A stretch of DNA of 64,000 bases from positions 1,550,001 through 1,614,000 of the forward strand of contig CAVQEK010000004.1 in assembly GCA_963711495.1 (NCBI GenBank), written 5' to 3'. A program made the position numbers and the translations under genes. Shown piece after piece: positions 19,702 to 28,738 of the stretch (its first letter is position 1; each line of letters starts with the position of its first letter). The notes under the pieces are model-generated. The model ran no database searches. It was not told the origin of the DNA and worked only from the letters and a program-made list of their open reading frames with translations. The stretch is from CAVQEK01 sp963711495 (GTDB lineage: Bacteria > Bacteroidota > Bacteroidia > Cytophagales > Cyclobacteriaceae).

Positions 19702-21594
19702 ATGAGTACAATGAAACTTAAAATATACGCTGCTTTTTTGGGCTTGCTTATGGCTTTTGCAGCTTGCCAGCCCGAAGAATTCTCCCTGGGAGAAATGATT
19801 TCCAAAGGGGATTTGAAATACAGCATTACGCAAGATGCCAATGACCCGAATATGGTCATTCTGGAAAGTCAGACACTGGGTGTTACGCCGTTATGGATAA
19901 CTCCGGCAGGACGATCTACTCAGATTAAAGACACAGTTAAAATTGCTTTTGCAGGAGAATATCAATTTATCTACGGGGTGGAAAGTGCTGGAGGTTTCGT
20001 TCAGGCTGACACATTTAATTTGTCCATTACTACAAACAATTTTGACTATGTAAATGATCCTTTGTGGAATTATCTGACAGGAGGGGTTGGAGCATCTAAA
20101 ACCTGGATCTTGGATAACGGTAAATATGGACTGGCTCCTGGACCATTGTCCTATGCTGATCCTTCTGTGGAACAGGTATGGGGAAATTATACTCCAAACT
20201 GGGAACCGGATGGTTCTACTACTGGTGCAACCGATGATGATTATGCTGCCACAATGACTTTTGATTTAATCGGAGGACCGCATATTACATCAGTCAAACC
20301 GAATGAAGGAAATGTTACCGAAGAGGGTACCTTCGGCATGAATACGACTGGCCATACGCTAAGCACCACTGATGCAACTATTATTCGTTTGGCTAATATC
20401 GCCCCAAATGCTGATAACTGGACCAGTGAATTGAAAATCCTTGATTTAAAGGAGAACCAGTTACGAATTGCGGTTATGCGAACAAACGATGAGGGACCAT
20501 GGTGGTATATTTTTAATTACGTTTCAAAAGATTATGCAGATAATTATCAATATGCAGAACCTGAACCAGCACTTCCCGATGGTTGGCAAGATGATATCTC
20601 AAAAACTGTAAATACGACGATAACGTGGAAACTCTCGGAAAAAAACCCACTGGATTGGGCGAATCTTGATGGTTCGATGATGAACGGGTGGCAAAAACCT
20701 GAAGATTATCCGGATTGGCTGGGCACTCCTGATCCATCGGTTTATGGTGGTTTCTCCATGACCATGAATTCGGCTGATCAATCTGTTGTGTTTGTTACTC
20801 CCGATGGAACAACAACCCAGGGAACCTATTCAGTGGATGAGAAAGGTATTTACTCTTTTGATATAGCTGTTCCAACCTTTACCATAATTAACTGGGCCAG
20901 TTTTGCAGCTGATGCGAATAACCAGTTGCGTATACTCAAAATTGAAAAAGACGCTACAGGTGCTGTTGCAGGAATATGGCTGGGAGCAAGAGATCCTTCC
21001 AGTCCTCAGTACACTGCTTTCCATTTGACTCCACAACTTGGTGGCGGAACAGTTGATCCTCTGGCTGCCTGGAAGAATGCGCTCATTGGAAAAACCTTCA
21101 CTCCGGATGTAAACTGGTTTGTCGATTGGGTCAACTTTCCACCGGATTTTACCGGCGGCTGGACGTCCTCCGAAACCTTTGGAGATGATTATACTTCCAA
21201 TGGTTGGGTTTGGGATGCCAATGTCCGTGCAGTGGCCGAAAGTACCAGCCTTTCATTCACTCAGGAAGGAGACAATATCAAATTGACTTTGTCACAAACA
21301 AAAGATGGAGCACCATATACCGCAACCGGGGATGTTGTTATTGATCCTGAAAACAATATTTTGAATATCAATATTCCATTGGTTGACTATGCCGGTACCG
21401 CTGCCAGTTGGTTGCCAACAACCAATACCAAATCAGTTACAGGCGATACAAATGATTTCTATTTCGTATCGCATGGTGGAAATAATTTATCCAATGTTGA
21501 TACGGAAGGATTCTGGTTAGGAGTGGTTTCCAATTCAACCGCAGCCGGTGATGACAAAGATGAAGTGTTGATCTATCATTTTGTGAAACAGTAA
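19702..21594 (+). CDS. SusE/SusF-like surface glycan-binding lipoprotein (inferred)
   Basis: A 630-residue lipoprotein (signal GLLMAFAACQPEE) immediately downstream of susD, the usual place of a SusE/SusF-type surface glycan-binding protein. Residues 30-120 look like an Ig/PKD-like module (LGVTPLWITPAGRST, IAFAGEYQFIYGVESAGG). The rest is rich in Trp, Asp, Gly and Thr with repeated TWILDN and TITWKLSE type strands, typical of carbohydrate-binding beta-sandwiches. I recognise no catalytic motif. The role is inferred from position and composition, not from a named family. A strong hairpin follows the stop codon. Confidence 0.75.
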   Translation: MSTMKLKIYAAFLGLLMAFAACQPEEFSLGEMISKGDLKYSITQDANDPNMVILESQTLGVTPLWITPAGRSTQIKDTVKIAFAGEYQFIYGVESAGGFVQADTFNLSITTNNFDYVNDPLWNYLTGGVGASKTWILDNGKYGLAPGPLSYADPSVEQVWGNYTPNWEPDGSTTGATDDDYAATMTFDLIGGPHITSVKPNEGNVTEEGTFGMNTTGHTLSTTDATIIRLANIAPNADNWTSELKILDLKENQLRIAVMRTNDEGPWWYIFNYVSKDYADNYQYAEPEPALPDGWQDDISKTVNTTITWKLSEKNPLDWANLDGSMMNGWQKPEDYPDWLGTPDPSVYGGFSMTMNSADQSVVFVTPDGTTTQGTYSVDEKGIYSFDIAVPTFTIINWASFAADANNQLRILKIEKDATGAVAGIWLGARDPSSPQYTAFHLTPQLGGGTVDPLAAWKNALIGKTFTPDVNWFVDWVNFPPDFTGGWTSSETFGDDYTSNGWVWDANVRAVAESTSLSFTQEGDNIKLTLSQTKDGAPYTATGDVVIDPENNILNINIPLVDYAGTAASWLPTTNTKSVTGDTNDFYFVSHGGNNLSNVDTEGFWLGVVSNSTAAGDDKDEVLIYHFVKQ

Positions 21595-21616
21595 AAAGGG
21601 CTTCTCAATAACTTTT

Positions 21617-21642
21617 CCCCGGAAGCATTTTTGCTTCCGGGG
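21617..21642 (+). terminator. Strong hairpin inside the PUL operon
   Basis: CCCCGGAAGCA, loop TTTT, then TGCTTCCGGGG is a perfect 11-bp stem 22 bp after the surface lipoprotein gene and 77 bp before the GH5 gene. No long T-run follows, so it may be a partial terminator or a 3' mRNA-stabilising structure that keeps binding-protein expression above enzyme expression. Confidence 0.6.
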
Positions 21643-21719
21643 ATTCAAAACCTTACTTGCTGATACCTGATATACTCCGAAATGAATTAGCCAAAAATCA
21701 TTAAATCAACACCTGAAAT

Positions 21720-23204
21720 ATGAAGTATTTTTTGAATATGCAAATCTGTGTGTTACTTATATTTGTTGCTTTCTTCGGATGTAAAAAATCAAATGAAGAA
21801 CCCACTCCGGTTGAACCTACTGTTCAATCTGAGCTATCAGCAACACCATCCACGTTCGATTTTGAGGCTGCCGGAGGCACGGCATCGATGTCTGTTTCCA
21901 GCAATACTATTTGGAAGATTAATTTCTCATCCGACTGGTGCAGGCCTTCCATCCAAACCACGAAAGGGGATGCCAATGTCACCATTACAGTGGATGCCAA
22001 CAGTGTGGAAACCGAACGGAGCACGACTTTTACCTTATCGGCTGACGGAGTGGATGATATCAGTATTTCAATTTCTCAGGCAGCAAAGGAAGTCGATCCG
22101 GCCACAGCTGACTACATCGAACCGGATAACACCGGCATGGAAAGTGATGCCAAAACCCTTGCTTCGAAAATATCTCTCGGATGGAACCTTGGGAATACAT
22201 TGGAAGCGATTGGCGGCGAAACATCCTGGGGCAACCCCAAAACCAGCAACGATCTGATTGTGGCCGTGAAAAATGCAGGTTTCAAAGCCATCCGCATTCC
22301 TTGTGCCTGGGATCAGTATCTTGAAAATCAAACAACCTATAAAATCAAAGATTCATGGTTGCAGCGGGTCAAGGAAGTAGTCGATTATTGCGTGAACAAT
22401 GATTTGTACGCCATCCTCAACATTCACTGGGATGGCGGCTGGCTGGAAAATAATTGCACTCCCGATAAACAGGACGAAGTGAATAAAAAGCAAGCTGCTA
22501 TCTGGAAACAGATTGCCATTTATTTCCGTGATTACGACGAGCACCTGCTTTTCGCTGGTGCCAATGAACCGAATGCCGATACGCAGGAACAGGTCAATGT
22601 TTTAAATGTTTACCTGCAAACTTTTGTAGATGCAGTCCGGGCAACGGGTGGGCGCAATACCTACCGAAACCTGGTTGTGCAGGCGCCAAATACCGATATT
22701 GACCTGGCCGATGAGTTCATGACCATGCCTGCCGATGAAACCCCAAACCGCTTGCTGGCTGAGGTACATTATTACTCGCCCTGGCAATTTTGCGGTATGA
22801 CCGAAGATGCCACCTGGGGAAAAATGTATTATTTCTGGGGGAAAGACTATCATATTGAAGGTGCTGACGGGCGTTTCCCGGACTGGGATTGCGAAGAAGA
22901 TTATGTAAAAGCTCAGTTCCAGAAAATGAAAACAAAATTTGTGGATCAGGGTGTCCCGGTGATCCTGGGCGAGTTTGGAGTGATACACCGATCACTTGCA
23001 AACGAAGATTGGCAGAAAATCCATGACGAATCCCGAGCCTACTTTTTTGAATATATCGCACAGGAAGCCAAAAATCATGGCATGGTTCCATTCATTTGGG
23101 ATGCCAATAGTGATGTCATGGATCGAAATTCAAATACAGTGGGTGATCAACAGGCATACATTGGTTTGATTAAAGGGGCCAATGATGGAACTTATCCGTT
23201 TTAG
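21720..23204 (+). CDS. BACON-domain GH5 endo-beta-glucanase lipoprotein
   Basis: A 494-residue lipoprotein (signal FVAFFGCKKSNEEP). Residues about 37-122 form a BACON module (LSATPSTFDFEAAGGTASMSVSSN). Residues about 140-490 form a GH5 TIM barrel: SLGWNLGNTLEA, IRIPCAWDQY, LNIHWDGGW, acid/base Glu283 in GANEPN, EVHYYSPW, and nucleophile Glu418 in VILGEFG. The same BACON plus GH5 subfamily 4 layout occurs in Bacteroides surface endo-xyloglucanases, and the WNLGNTLEA start supports subfamily 4. The likely reaction is endo-hydrolysis of a beta-1,4-glucan backbone at the cell surface, supplying oligosaccharides to the SusCD pair. No side-chain-removing xylosidases or galactosidases are present in the window, so xyloglucan itself is not assured. 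Confidence 0.93.
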   Translation: MKYFLNMQICVLLIFVAFFGCKKSNEEPTPVEPTVQSELSATPSTFDFEAAGGTASMSVSSNTIWKINFSSDWCRPSIQTTKGDANVTITVDANSVETERSTTFTLSADGVDDISISISQAAKEVDPATADYIEPDNTGMESDAKTLASKISLGWNLGNTLEAIGGETSWGNPKTSNDLIVAVKNAGFKAIRIPCAWDQYLENQTTYKIKDSWLQRVKEVVDYCVNNDLYAILNIHWDGGWLENNCTPDKQDEVNKKQAAIWKQIAIYFRDYDEHLLFAGANEPNADTQEQVNVLNVYLQTFVDAVRATGGRNTYRNLVVQAPNTDIDLADEFMTMPADETPNRLLAEVHYYSPWQFCGMTEDATWGKMYYFWGKDYHIEGADGRFPDWDCEEDYVKAQFQKMKTKFVDQGVPVILGEFGVIHRSLANEDWQKIHDESRAYFFEYIAQEAKNHGMVPFIWDANSDVMDRNSNTVGDQQAYIGLIKGANDGTYPF

Positions 23205-23557
23205 TCTCAGGATTTATTAGGAAGAGAAAAATAAAAAAGGAGCGCTGGAGAAATTAATTACAGTTGCACTATTGATAACTGTAGGTGGCTTTTCATGTCC
23301 AAGTGTTATTTCATCCGTCAGGTTTATGGGTCGTTGGAGGATGAGGCAATTGGATTACCATCCCGACCTGTTTCAAGGTCCGTCCGGAAGGAGTCATCTA
23401 ACATGAGGATCTTGGGAATGAGGATTGATGGTCTTTTAAAGGAACTCTTGGTTTATCCATTCACCGGATATAATGTTTTTGTCTCAATACTTTTTCCCTA
23501 TCCATCAAAAAAATTGTTAATTCAGAGATTAAATGGTCACGTTAAACATAATCTGAA
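23205..23557. other. Gap between GH5 and lyase genes, possible gene remnant
   Basis: This 353-bp gap holds no gene I can support. One plus-strand frame between about 23220 and 23405 reads like a signal peptide (basic start, LITVALLITVGGFSC at 23254-23298) but has no ATG after the preceding stop and soon ends in TGA. It may be the remnant of a lipoprotein gene. An open frame at 23295-23579 has no protein-like features. Confidence 0.35.
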
Positions 23558-24715
23558 ATGCAAATTTTCAAATATATAAGTATCCTCGGTTTCTGCATCT
23601 TGGTTTCATGCCAATCGAACAACGAGTTGGATCTGGTAAAACTGGAAAATGACCGGGTACTAAATCAAGCCAATAAATATTTAGACGCTAAGCCGATCAC
23701 TGTCACTGCTGCTCGCGCTGTCAGGAGTGCCGGAGGAATCCATGATTTTTATTCTGAAGGTGACTACTGGTGGCCCGACCCGGCCAATCCGGATGGACCC
23801 TACATTCGAAGGGACGGTCAAACCAACCCGGATAATTTTGTCGCTCACCGGCAGGCGATGAGGCGATTAAGTTTGATTGTTCCAGCCCTGACCGCAGCGT
23901 ATAAATTAACGAAAAATGAAAAATATGCCGATCGGGCTGTTCAACATCTGAAAGCCTGGTTTGTGGATACCACTACCATGATGAATCCGGGTCTCTTGTA
24001 TTCGCAGGCCATCAAAGGCAGGGTAACAGGAAGAGGAATCGGCATTATCGATACCATCCATTTGGTGGAAGTGGTACAAGCCATGAAAGTTTTGCGGGAA
24101 ATGGGATATTTGAAAGGCGATACGGAAACAGGGCTGGAAAATTGGTTTAGAAAATATCTTCACTGGATCACAACCCATTCCTACGGTCTCGATGAGAAAA
24201 ATAACGGAAATAATCACAGCACTTGTTGGGCCATGCAGGTGGCCGCATTTGCCAGTTTCTTGCATGATGATGACCAATTGAAATTGTGCAGGGAATTTTA
24301 TAAAAACCAGTTGCTTCCTGAACAAATGGCCGTCGATGGCAGTTTCCCAAAAGAATTGAAACGGACTAAGCCCTATGGCTATTCCCTTTTTAATCTCGAT
24401 GCGATGGCGATGGTTTGTCAGTTGGCATCAACTGCACAAGATGATCTTTGGACCTACACCACCAATGATGGCAGAAACATTCGTTTGGGCGTTGAATTTA
24501 TGTTTCCCTATATCAAAGACAAAACCAGGTGGCCTTATCCGCCCGACGTCATGTATTTTGATCAATGGCCCATGCGACAACCCGCATTGCTTTTTGCCGG
24601 GATGAGGTTTAAAGATCAAAAATATTTGGACTTGTGGAAAACGCTTCCGGCTGATTCGGATGAAGATGAAATATTGCGCAACTACTTCATCCGCCAGCCG
24701 CTGTTGTGGTTTTGA
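23558..24715 (+). CDS. Alginate-lyase-superfamily polysaccharide lyase (PL38-like) lipoprotein
   Basis: A 385-residue lipoprotein (ISILGFCILVSCQSN) with the alginate_lyase fold (PF05426 type), an all-alpha toroid. Visible marks are ARAVRSAGGIHDFYSEGDYWWPDP, QAMRRLSLIVPALTAAYKLT, YADRAVQHLKAWF, and the active-site-like NNHSTCWAMQVAAFA near residue 222. Such enzymes cut uronic-acid polymers by beta-elimination. The arrangement resembles family PL38, which includes glucuronan/mannuronan-acting enzymes, but I could not run the comparison. As the last gene of the PUL it suggests that the substrate carries glucuronic or mannuronic acid. The 3' end lies 92 bp from the convergent mlaF gene. Confidence 0.87.
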   Translation: MQIFKYISILGFCILVSCQSNNELDLVKLENDRVLNQANKYLDAKPITVTAARAVRSAGGIHDFYSEGDYWWPDPANPDGPYIRRDGQTNPDNFVAHRQAMRRLSLIVPALTAAYKLTKNEKYADRAVQHLKAWFVDTTTMMNPGLLYSQAIKGRVTGRGIGIIDTIHLVEVVQAMKVLREMGYLKGDTETGLENWFRKYLHWITTHSYGLDEKNNGNNHSTCWAMQVAAFASFLHDDDQLKLCREFYKNQLLPEQMAVDGSFPKELKRTKPYGYSLFNLDAMAMVCQLASTAQDDLWTYTTNDGRNIRLGVEFMFPYIKDKTRWPYPPDVMYFDQWPMRQPALLFAGMRFKDQKYLDLWKTLPADSDEDEILRNYFIRQPLLWF

Positions 24716-24806
24716 ATGGTACGCAAATATTCCCGGGAAAATGCGCGAAGTGCAATAAATTAGGACTTGGAATAGTTTTCTATCGAGAATTTTGGGTCTA
24801 ACCGGA

Positions 24807-25568
24807 TTACATATCTTCTTTGATCTCGCGAAGGGCTTCCACTAATTTATTGGCATAAATAAATTGTTTCAGTTCTTTTACTTTGGCATCCAGAATCTCG
24901 TCTTTGGTGCCTTCCCACAATTTCATGCCTTTATACATATAAATAATGTAATCACCGATCTCCATCACAGAATTCATATCGTGGGTTACGACCACTGTGG
25001 TGATTTCGTACTCCTCGGATATCTCCTTGATGAGGTTGTCGATCAACTTGGCGGTTTGAGGGTCTAAACCAGAGTTGGGTTCATCACAGAATAAGTATTT
25101 GGAATTGTTGACGATGGCCCTGGCAATGCCTACACGTTTCTTCATTCCACCGCTGAGTTCACTAGGCATTTTTTTATTTACATTATCGAGACCCACCCGG
25201 TTCAATACAAAATTTACCCGGTCCAGTTTCTCGCTTTTGGGCATTTGTGTTAGCATATTCAGTGGAAACATAACATTTTGCTCAACATTTTGAGAATCGA
25301 ACAAAGCGCCACCCTGAAAGAGCATTCCAATCTCCCTCCGTATTTTGCGTTGCACGTCTCTCCGGGCATGGGTAAAGTCCCGCCCGTCATACAACACGTC
25401 GCCTTCGTCAGGCTCTTCCAATCCTACAAGACATTTCAGCAACACACTTTTACCCGTACCGCTGGTGCCAATGATGAGGTTGGTTCTTCCGGGTTTGAAT
25501 TTTCCATCAATGCCATGAAGAACGGTTTTACCCTCGAATGTCTTTTTTATGTTATTGAATTCAATCAT
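24807..25568 (-). CDS. mlaF: ABC transporter ATP-binding protein, MlaF type
   Basis: A 253-residue cytoplasmic ATPase with Walker A GTSGTGKSVLLK, signature LSGGMKKRVGIARAI, Walker B KYLFCDEPNSGLD and switch His in VVTHDM. The SGLD and GMKKRV wording is typical of the Mla/MCE lipid-transport subfamily rather than sugar importers. It follows the MlaE-like permease by 11 bp on the same strand. The pair would power phospholipid transport between inner and outer membranes, keeping the outer membrane asymmetric. No MCE-domain (MlaD) gene is adjacent, so the substrate-binding partner must be encoded elsewhere or be missing. Confidence 0.93.
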   Translation of the reverse strand: MIEFNNIKKTFEGKTVLHGIDGKFKPGRTNLIIGTSGTGKSVLLKCLVGLEEPDEGDVLYDGRDFTHARRDVQRKIRREIGMLFQGGALFDSQNVEQNVMFPLNMLTQMPKSEKLDRVNFVLNRVGLDNVNKKMPSELSGGMKKRVGIARAIVNNSKYLFCDEPNSGLDPQTAKLIDNLIKEISEEYEITTVVVTHDMNSVMEIGDYIIYMYKGMKLWEGTKDEILDAKVKELKQFIYANKLVEALREIKEDM

Positions 25569-25579
25569 GTCACAGACAA

Positions 25580-26308
25580 TTAAAGTAACATTTCAGCTAA
25601 AAGATAATCGGCAACCAGGATGGCGATACAACTGTTGGTAACAGCACTGGTGCTTGATTGCCCTACTTCCAACGCACCGCCTTGGGTATAATAACCTTTA
25701 TAAGAGGAAATTGATGATACCAGGAAGGCAAAAACAAATGATTTGATTAACGCGAAAGTCACATTGAATTCCTGAAAGTCTGCCCTGATTCCATAAATAT
25801 AATCCTGCGGCGTAATGACGTGCGTGAGTGTCCCGGCAACATAGCCACCCAATATAGACAGAAATGCAGCGAGTATTACCAATAAGGGGTACATCAGTAA
25901 ACTGGCGATGATTTTAGGAAATGCCAGGAAAGAAATAGAATTGATTCCCATGACTTCCAATGCATCGATCTGTTCCGTGATTCGCATCGTCCCCAGTTCA
26001 CCGGCAATATTTGAACCCACCTTGCCCGCAAAAACAATGGCCGTAATGGTTGGTGCGAGTTCCAATAAGGTCATGTCCCGAACGATAACACTAATGATAT
26101 AATTGGGGATTAATGGACTGACTAGATTATAAGCTGTCTGAATTGCCGTTACCGCGCCTATGAAAGTTGAAACAATGGTAACTATGACCAGCGAATTAAT
26201 GCCGATCAGAATGCATTCATCAAGCACCTGTTTCGCATACACACTAAAGGCTTCCCTTTTAACGAATAACTGACTGAGGAACATGAAGTATCTGCCAATG
26301 CCTCTCAT
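25580..26308 (-). CDS. mlaE: MlaE family lipid ABC transporter permease
   Basis: A 242-residue inner-membrane permease. Family motifs are SLVIVTIVSTFIGAVTAIQ, the hallmark ELAPTITAIVFAGKVGSNIA, ELGTMRITEQIDALEVMGI and a C-terminal TNSCIAILVADYLLAEMLL. About five or six hydrophobic segments are visible. MlaE dimers with MlaF and an MCE ring protein move phospholipids across the periplasm. First gene of the two-gene unit mlaE-mlaF. Nothing looks truncated. Confidence 0.94.
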   Translation of the reverse strand: MRGIGRYFMFLSQLFVKREAFSVYAKQVLDECILIGINSLVIVTIVSTFIGAVTAIQTAYNLVSPLIPNYIISVIVRDMTLLELAPTITAIVFAGKVGSNIAGELGTMRITEQIDALEVMGINSISFLAFPKIIASLLMYPLLVILAAFLSILGGYVAGTLTHVITPQDYIYGIRADFQEFNVTFALIKSFVFAFLVSSISSYKGYYTQGGALEVGQSSTSAVTNSCIAILVADYLLAEMLL

Positions 26309-26464
26309 TGCTGTTGGTTGGTTAAAAATGAGCGTTAAAGATACAATATTGTTTATATTAATTGGAATTGAAAGGGTATTGTTGTAGAAAAGATCATAAA
26401 TTGGAATTGCCAGTCAACGGCATCATTTGTCCATTGAAAATTCATAAAGATTAATACTTTTAGA

Positions 26465-27169
26465 ATGAATAAATTAATTGTTGTCACAGGAGGGACCAAA
26501 GGTATCGGCAAAGCGGTCATAGAAAAATTTGCAGCAAATGGATTTGATGCACTTACATGTTCGCGTGATACGGATAACCTTGAAAAACTTAAAAATGAAT
26601 TGAATAAAAAATACCACACCCGCATTTATACCTACCAGGCCGATTTGTCAATCAATGAGCAAACCCTGGCATTTGTAGAATATACCCGGGATATAAAAAG
26701 GAAAATTGATGTACTGGTGAATAATGCCGGGATCTTTGTGCCGGGGGCTGTGCATAGTGAACCGGAAGGCAATCTGGAATTGATGATGGCAAACAACCTC
26801 TTTAGCGCTTATCACGTGACCCGCGGAATATTGCCACTGATGTTAGAAAAAAAACAAGGTCATATATTTAATATTTGTTCAACAGCCAGCATTGTTCCTT
26901 ATGTGAATGGCGGTTCTTATTGCATTTCCAAATTCGCTATGCTAGGAATGACACGGGTATTAAGAGAGGAAATGAAACCACATGGAATCCGTGTTACAGC
27001 CATAATTCCCGGAGCCACACTGACCGATAGTTGGGAGGGGACAGACCTCCCCAAATCGCGTTTTATGAAACCTGAAGATGTAGCCGCTGCTCTATACAAT
27101 GCCTACACATTGTCTGATCATTCTGTGGTGGAAGAATTGCTCATTCGGCCACAACTGGGAGACATATGA
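26465..27169 (+). CDS. SDR family NAD(P)-dependent oxidoreductase
   Basis: A 234-residue classical short-chain dehydrogenase. The N-terminal coenzyme motif is VTGGTKGIGKAVIEKF, followed by NNAGIFVPGAV. The catalytic Ser lies in NICSTASIVPYV and the Tyr/Lys in YCISK, with PGATLTDSW closing the cofactor site. The substrate is undetermined; a carbonyl/hydroxyl conversion such as ketoacyl or sugar reduction is possible. It is divergent from mlaE and is followed on the same strand, after 129 bp, by the SiaC-like gene, which has its own likely promoter. Confidence 0.93.
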   Translation: MNKLIVVTGGTKGIGKAVIEKFAANGFDALTCSRDTDNLEKLKNELNKKYHTRIYTYQADLSINEQTLAFVEYTRDIKRKIDVLVNNAGIFVPGAVHSEPEGNLELMMANNLFSAYHVTRGILPLMLEKKQGHIFNICSTASIVPYVNGGSYCISKFAMLGMTRVLREEMKPHGIRVTAIIPGATLTDSWEGTDLPKSRFMKPEDVAAALYNAYTLSDHSVVEELLIRPQLGDI

Positions 27170-27210
27170 CAATTTTTCTGAAGAATAATAATTTGACAGA
27201 TGATGTAAGT

Positions 27211-27240
27211 TTTGGAAACATTGTGACGCAGCTCATTTTG
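27211..27240 (+). promoter_or_regulatory. Candidate Bacteroidota promoter for the SiaC-like gene
   Basis: TTTG at 27211-27214, 18 nt, then TCATTTTG at 27233-27240 matches the consensus TTTG / TAnnTTTG with one mismatch (A to C). Transcription would begin near 27247, about 50 nt before the start codon. Confidence 0.35.
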
Positions 27241-27298
27241 GTAGTGAAACACAAAATGAATTAACTTCACGTTTACAATTTGAAAGGGGCAGAAGATC

Positions 27299-27709
27299 AT
27301 GGAAAAGATCTATTTGAAAGCGAGTGAAGAAACACCAGAAATAGTATTTGATAAGGAAAAACCGGAGTTTAGAATTACCGGAAAATCGTACATGGAAGAT
27401 GCGGCTTCTTTTTATGAACCTGTATTGAAATGGCTGCATCAATACACAGCGCAGCCCAATATGTTGACAACTTTTAAATTTGAACTCGAATATGTGAATA
27501 CCGCTTCTTCCAAAATTGTACATGACATATTGGATATACTTAATGATCTTTTTAAAAGTGGGAACGAAATTGTGATCGAATGGCATTATTTTGAAGAAGA
27601 TGAAGATATGCTGGAACTGGGCGAAGAATATCAGGAGATTTATGAACTGCCATTCCATTTTCAGGAAATAGACTTTGGCCGGTCGGAAAGTATGTTTAAA
27701 GTAGATTGA
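27299..27709 (+). CDS. SiaC family regulatory phosphoprotein (DUF1987)
   Basis: A 136-residue soluble protein matching DUF1987/SiaC: EKIYLKASEETPEIVFDKE, FRITGKSYMEDAASFYEPVLKWL, and the central EYVNTASSKIVHDILDIL with the Ser/Thr positions expected to be phosphorylated (TASSK). In Pseudomonas, SiaC is switched by the SiaA phosphatase and SiaB kinase and controls a diguanylate cyclase and aggregation. No SiaA, SiaB or SiaD gene is nearby here, so the partner is unknown. Acidic C-terminus (EEDEDMLELGEEYQE). Confidence 0.85.
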   Translation: MEKIYLKASEETPEIVFDKEKPEFRITGKSYMEDAASFYEPVLKWLHQYTAQPNMLTTFKFELEYVNTASSKIVHDILDILNDLFKSGNEIVIEWHYFEEDEDMLELGEEYQEIYELPFHFQEIDFGRSESMFKVD

Positions 27710-27723
27710 ATAATCGAATAAAA

Positions 27724-27751
27724 AAAAGCGAAGGTTTTATCCTTCGCTTTT
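27724..27751. terminator. Bidirectional intrinsic terminator
   Basis: AAAAGCGAAGG, loop TTTTAT, CCTTCGCTTTT is a perfect 11-bp stem with A and T tracts on the two sides. It lies between the convergent SiaC-like gene and the end of the gld operon and would serve both. Confidence 0.9.
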
Positions 27752-27774
27752 CTCTCAGATTGGGATTAACCTTC

Positions 27775-28704
27775 CTAATCAGGCGGATTTAAAAGTTTCT
27801 TTTTGGATATAAATATCTTTTCGAAAGTATCATTGTCGGAAAAATAGCTTTCCGGATTCAATGATGAATTGATGATCCAGTGATGTATCGGATTTTGATA
27901 CGCTTTAATTGTCACAGTTCCCTTACTTTTCTCATCAATGGTAACCGTCAGCACGGGATTACCCAACGCCGCAGGGGCTATATCATCCACAAAATCACTA
28001 TTGTTGACATACCGGATATTATTTAAATATTTAACGGTGCTGGCAGAATCGGTCCGTGAATTATTGATTTCCCAAACAGAGTCGTTCCGGACCAATGAAA
28101 AGGCGCTATCTGCAGGATAATCAAATTTGATTTGGGCAATTGAATCGGTTGTGAGTGACAGCAGTTGCTTATTTCTGTAATCTTTGGGATCGGTGCCAAA
28201 TGATATGCCCATGAAATTATCGATGGCATAAACATTATTATTATTATAAGGCCGCACATAAGTATAGTAACTTCGTTGATTTTGTACGCCAAACTTACCA
28301 ATAACCAGATCCATTGTATTGTCATTGCCTTCGAAGATCTGGATCCGGGTGCCCGTGGAATCTACCTGGTATTCCTTCCATTTAGATTTATCTCTGGCAG
28401 CGAGTCTGGAAGGTTTAATTCTTAGTAACGTATTGATCGTAGACTGCACACTGCGTTTTTCGGCGGGAACAAATTTACCCTGACCAAGTCCCACCTTCCA
28501 TTCGCCACCTTCTTTAGTCAGTTCCAGGGATTTACCTTTTCCTTCGATCTGGATTTTTGATACTTTGGCGGTGTCTATGTTTGCCAGATTAACATCGAGT
28601 GCATTGCTCCGTGTATGTCCGCCAAAATATCGCATGGCAAAATAAACGAGTCCCAGTGCCACCAGTATTCCCAGAAGTTGTATACTTGAGATTTTTTTCA
28701 ACAT
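27775..28704 (-). CDS. DUF4340 domain-containing protein, gld operon
   Basis: A 309-residue protein with an N-terminal membrane anchor (SIQLLGILVALGLVYFAMRYF) and a periplasmic DUF4340-type region with repeated small beta domains (IQIEGKGKSLELTKEGGEWKVG; GKFGVQNQRSYYTYVRPY; IAQIKFDYPADSAFSLVRND). DUF4340 proteins commonly follow GldG-like ABC subunits, which is the case here with a 34-bp gap. I infer that it is an accessory subunit of the Gld ABC complex. No enzyme motif is visible. Last gene before the bidirectional terminator. Confidence 0.85.
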   Translation of the reverse strand: MLKKISSIQLLGILVALGLVYFAMRYFGGHTRSNALDVNLANIDTAKVSKIQIEGKGKSLELTKEGGEWKVGLGQGKFVPAEKRSVQSTINTLLRIKPSRLAARDKSKWKEYQVDSTGTRIQIFEGNDNTMDLVIGKFGVQNQRSYYTYVRPYNNNNVYAIDNFMGISFGTDPKDYRNKQLLSLTTDSIAQIKFDYPADSAFSLVRNDSVWEINNSRTDSASTVKYLNNIRYVNNSDFVDDIAPAALGNPVLTVTIDEKSKGTVTIKAYQNPIHHWIINSSLNPESYFSDNDTFEKIFISKKKLLNPPD

Positions 28705-28738
28705 GATCTATTCTGCAATATTTTTATGTCAAACAATA

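Noticed and set aside
23295..23579. 94-codon frame between GH5 and the lyase
   Set aside because: No signal peptide, no motif, overlaps the lyase start in another frame and lies in a region that looks like decayed sequence.
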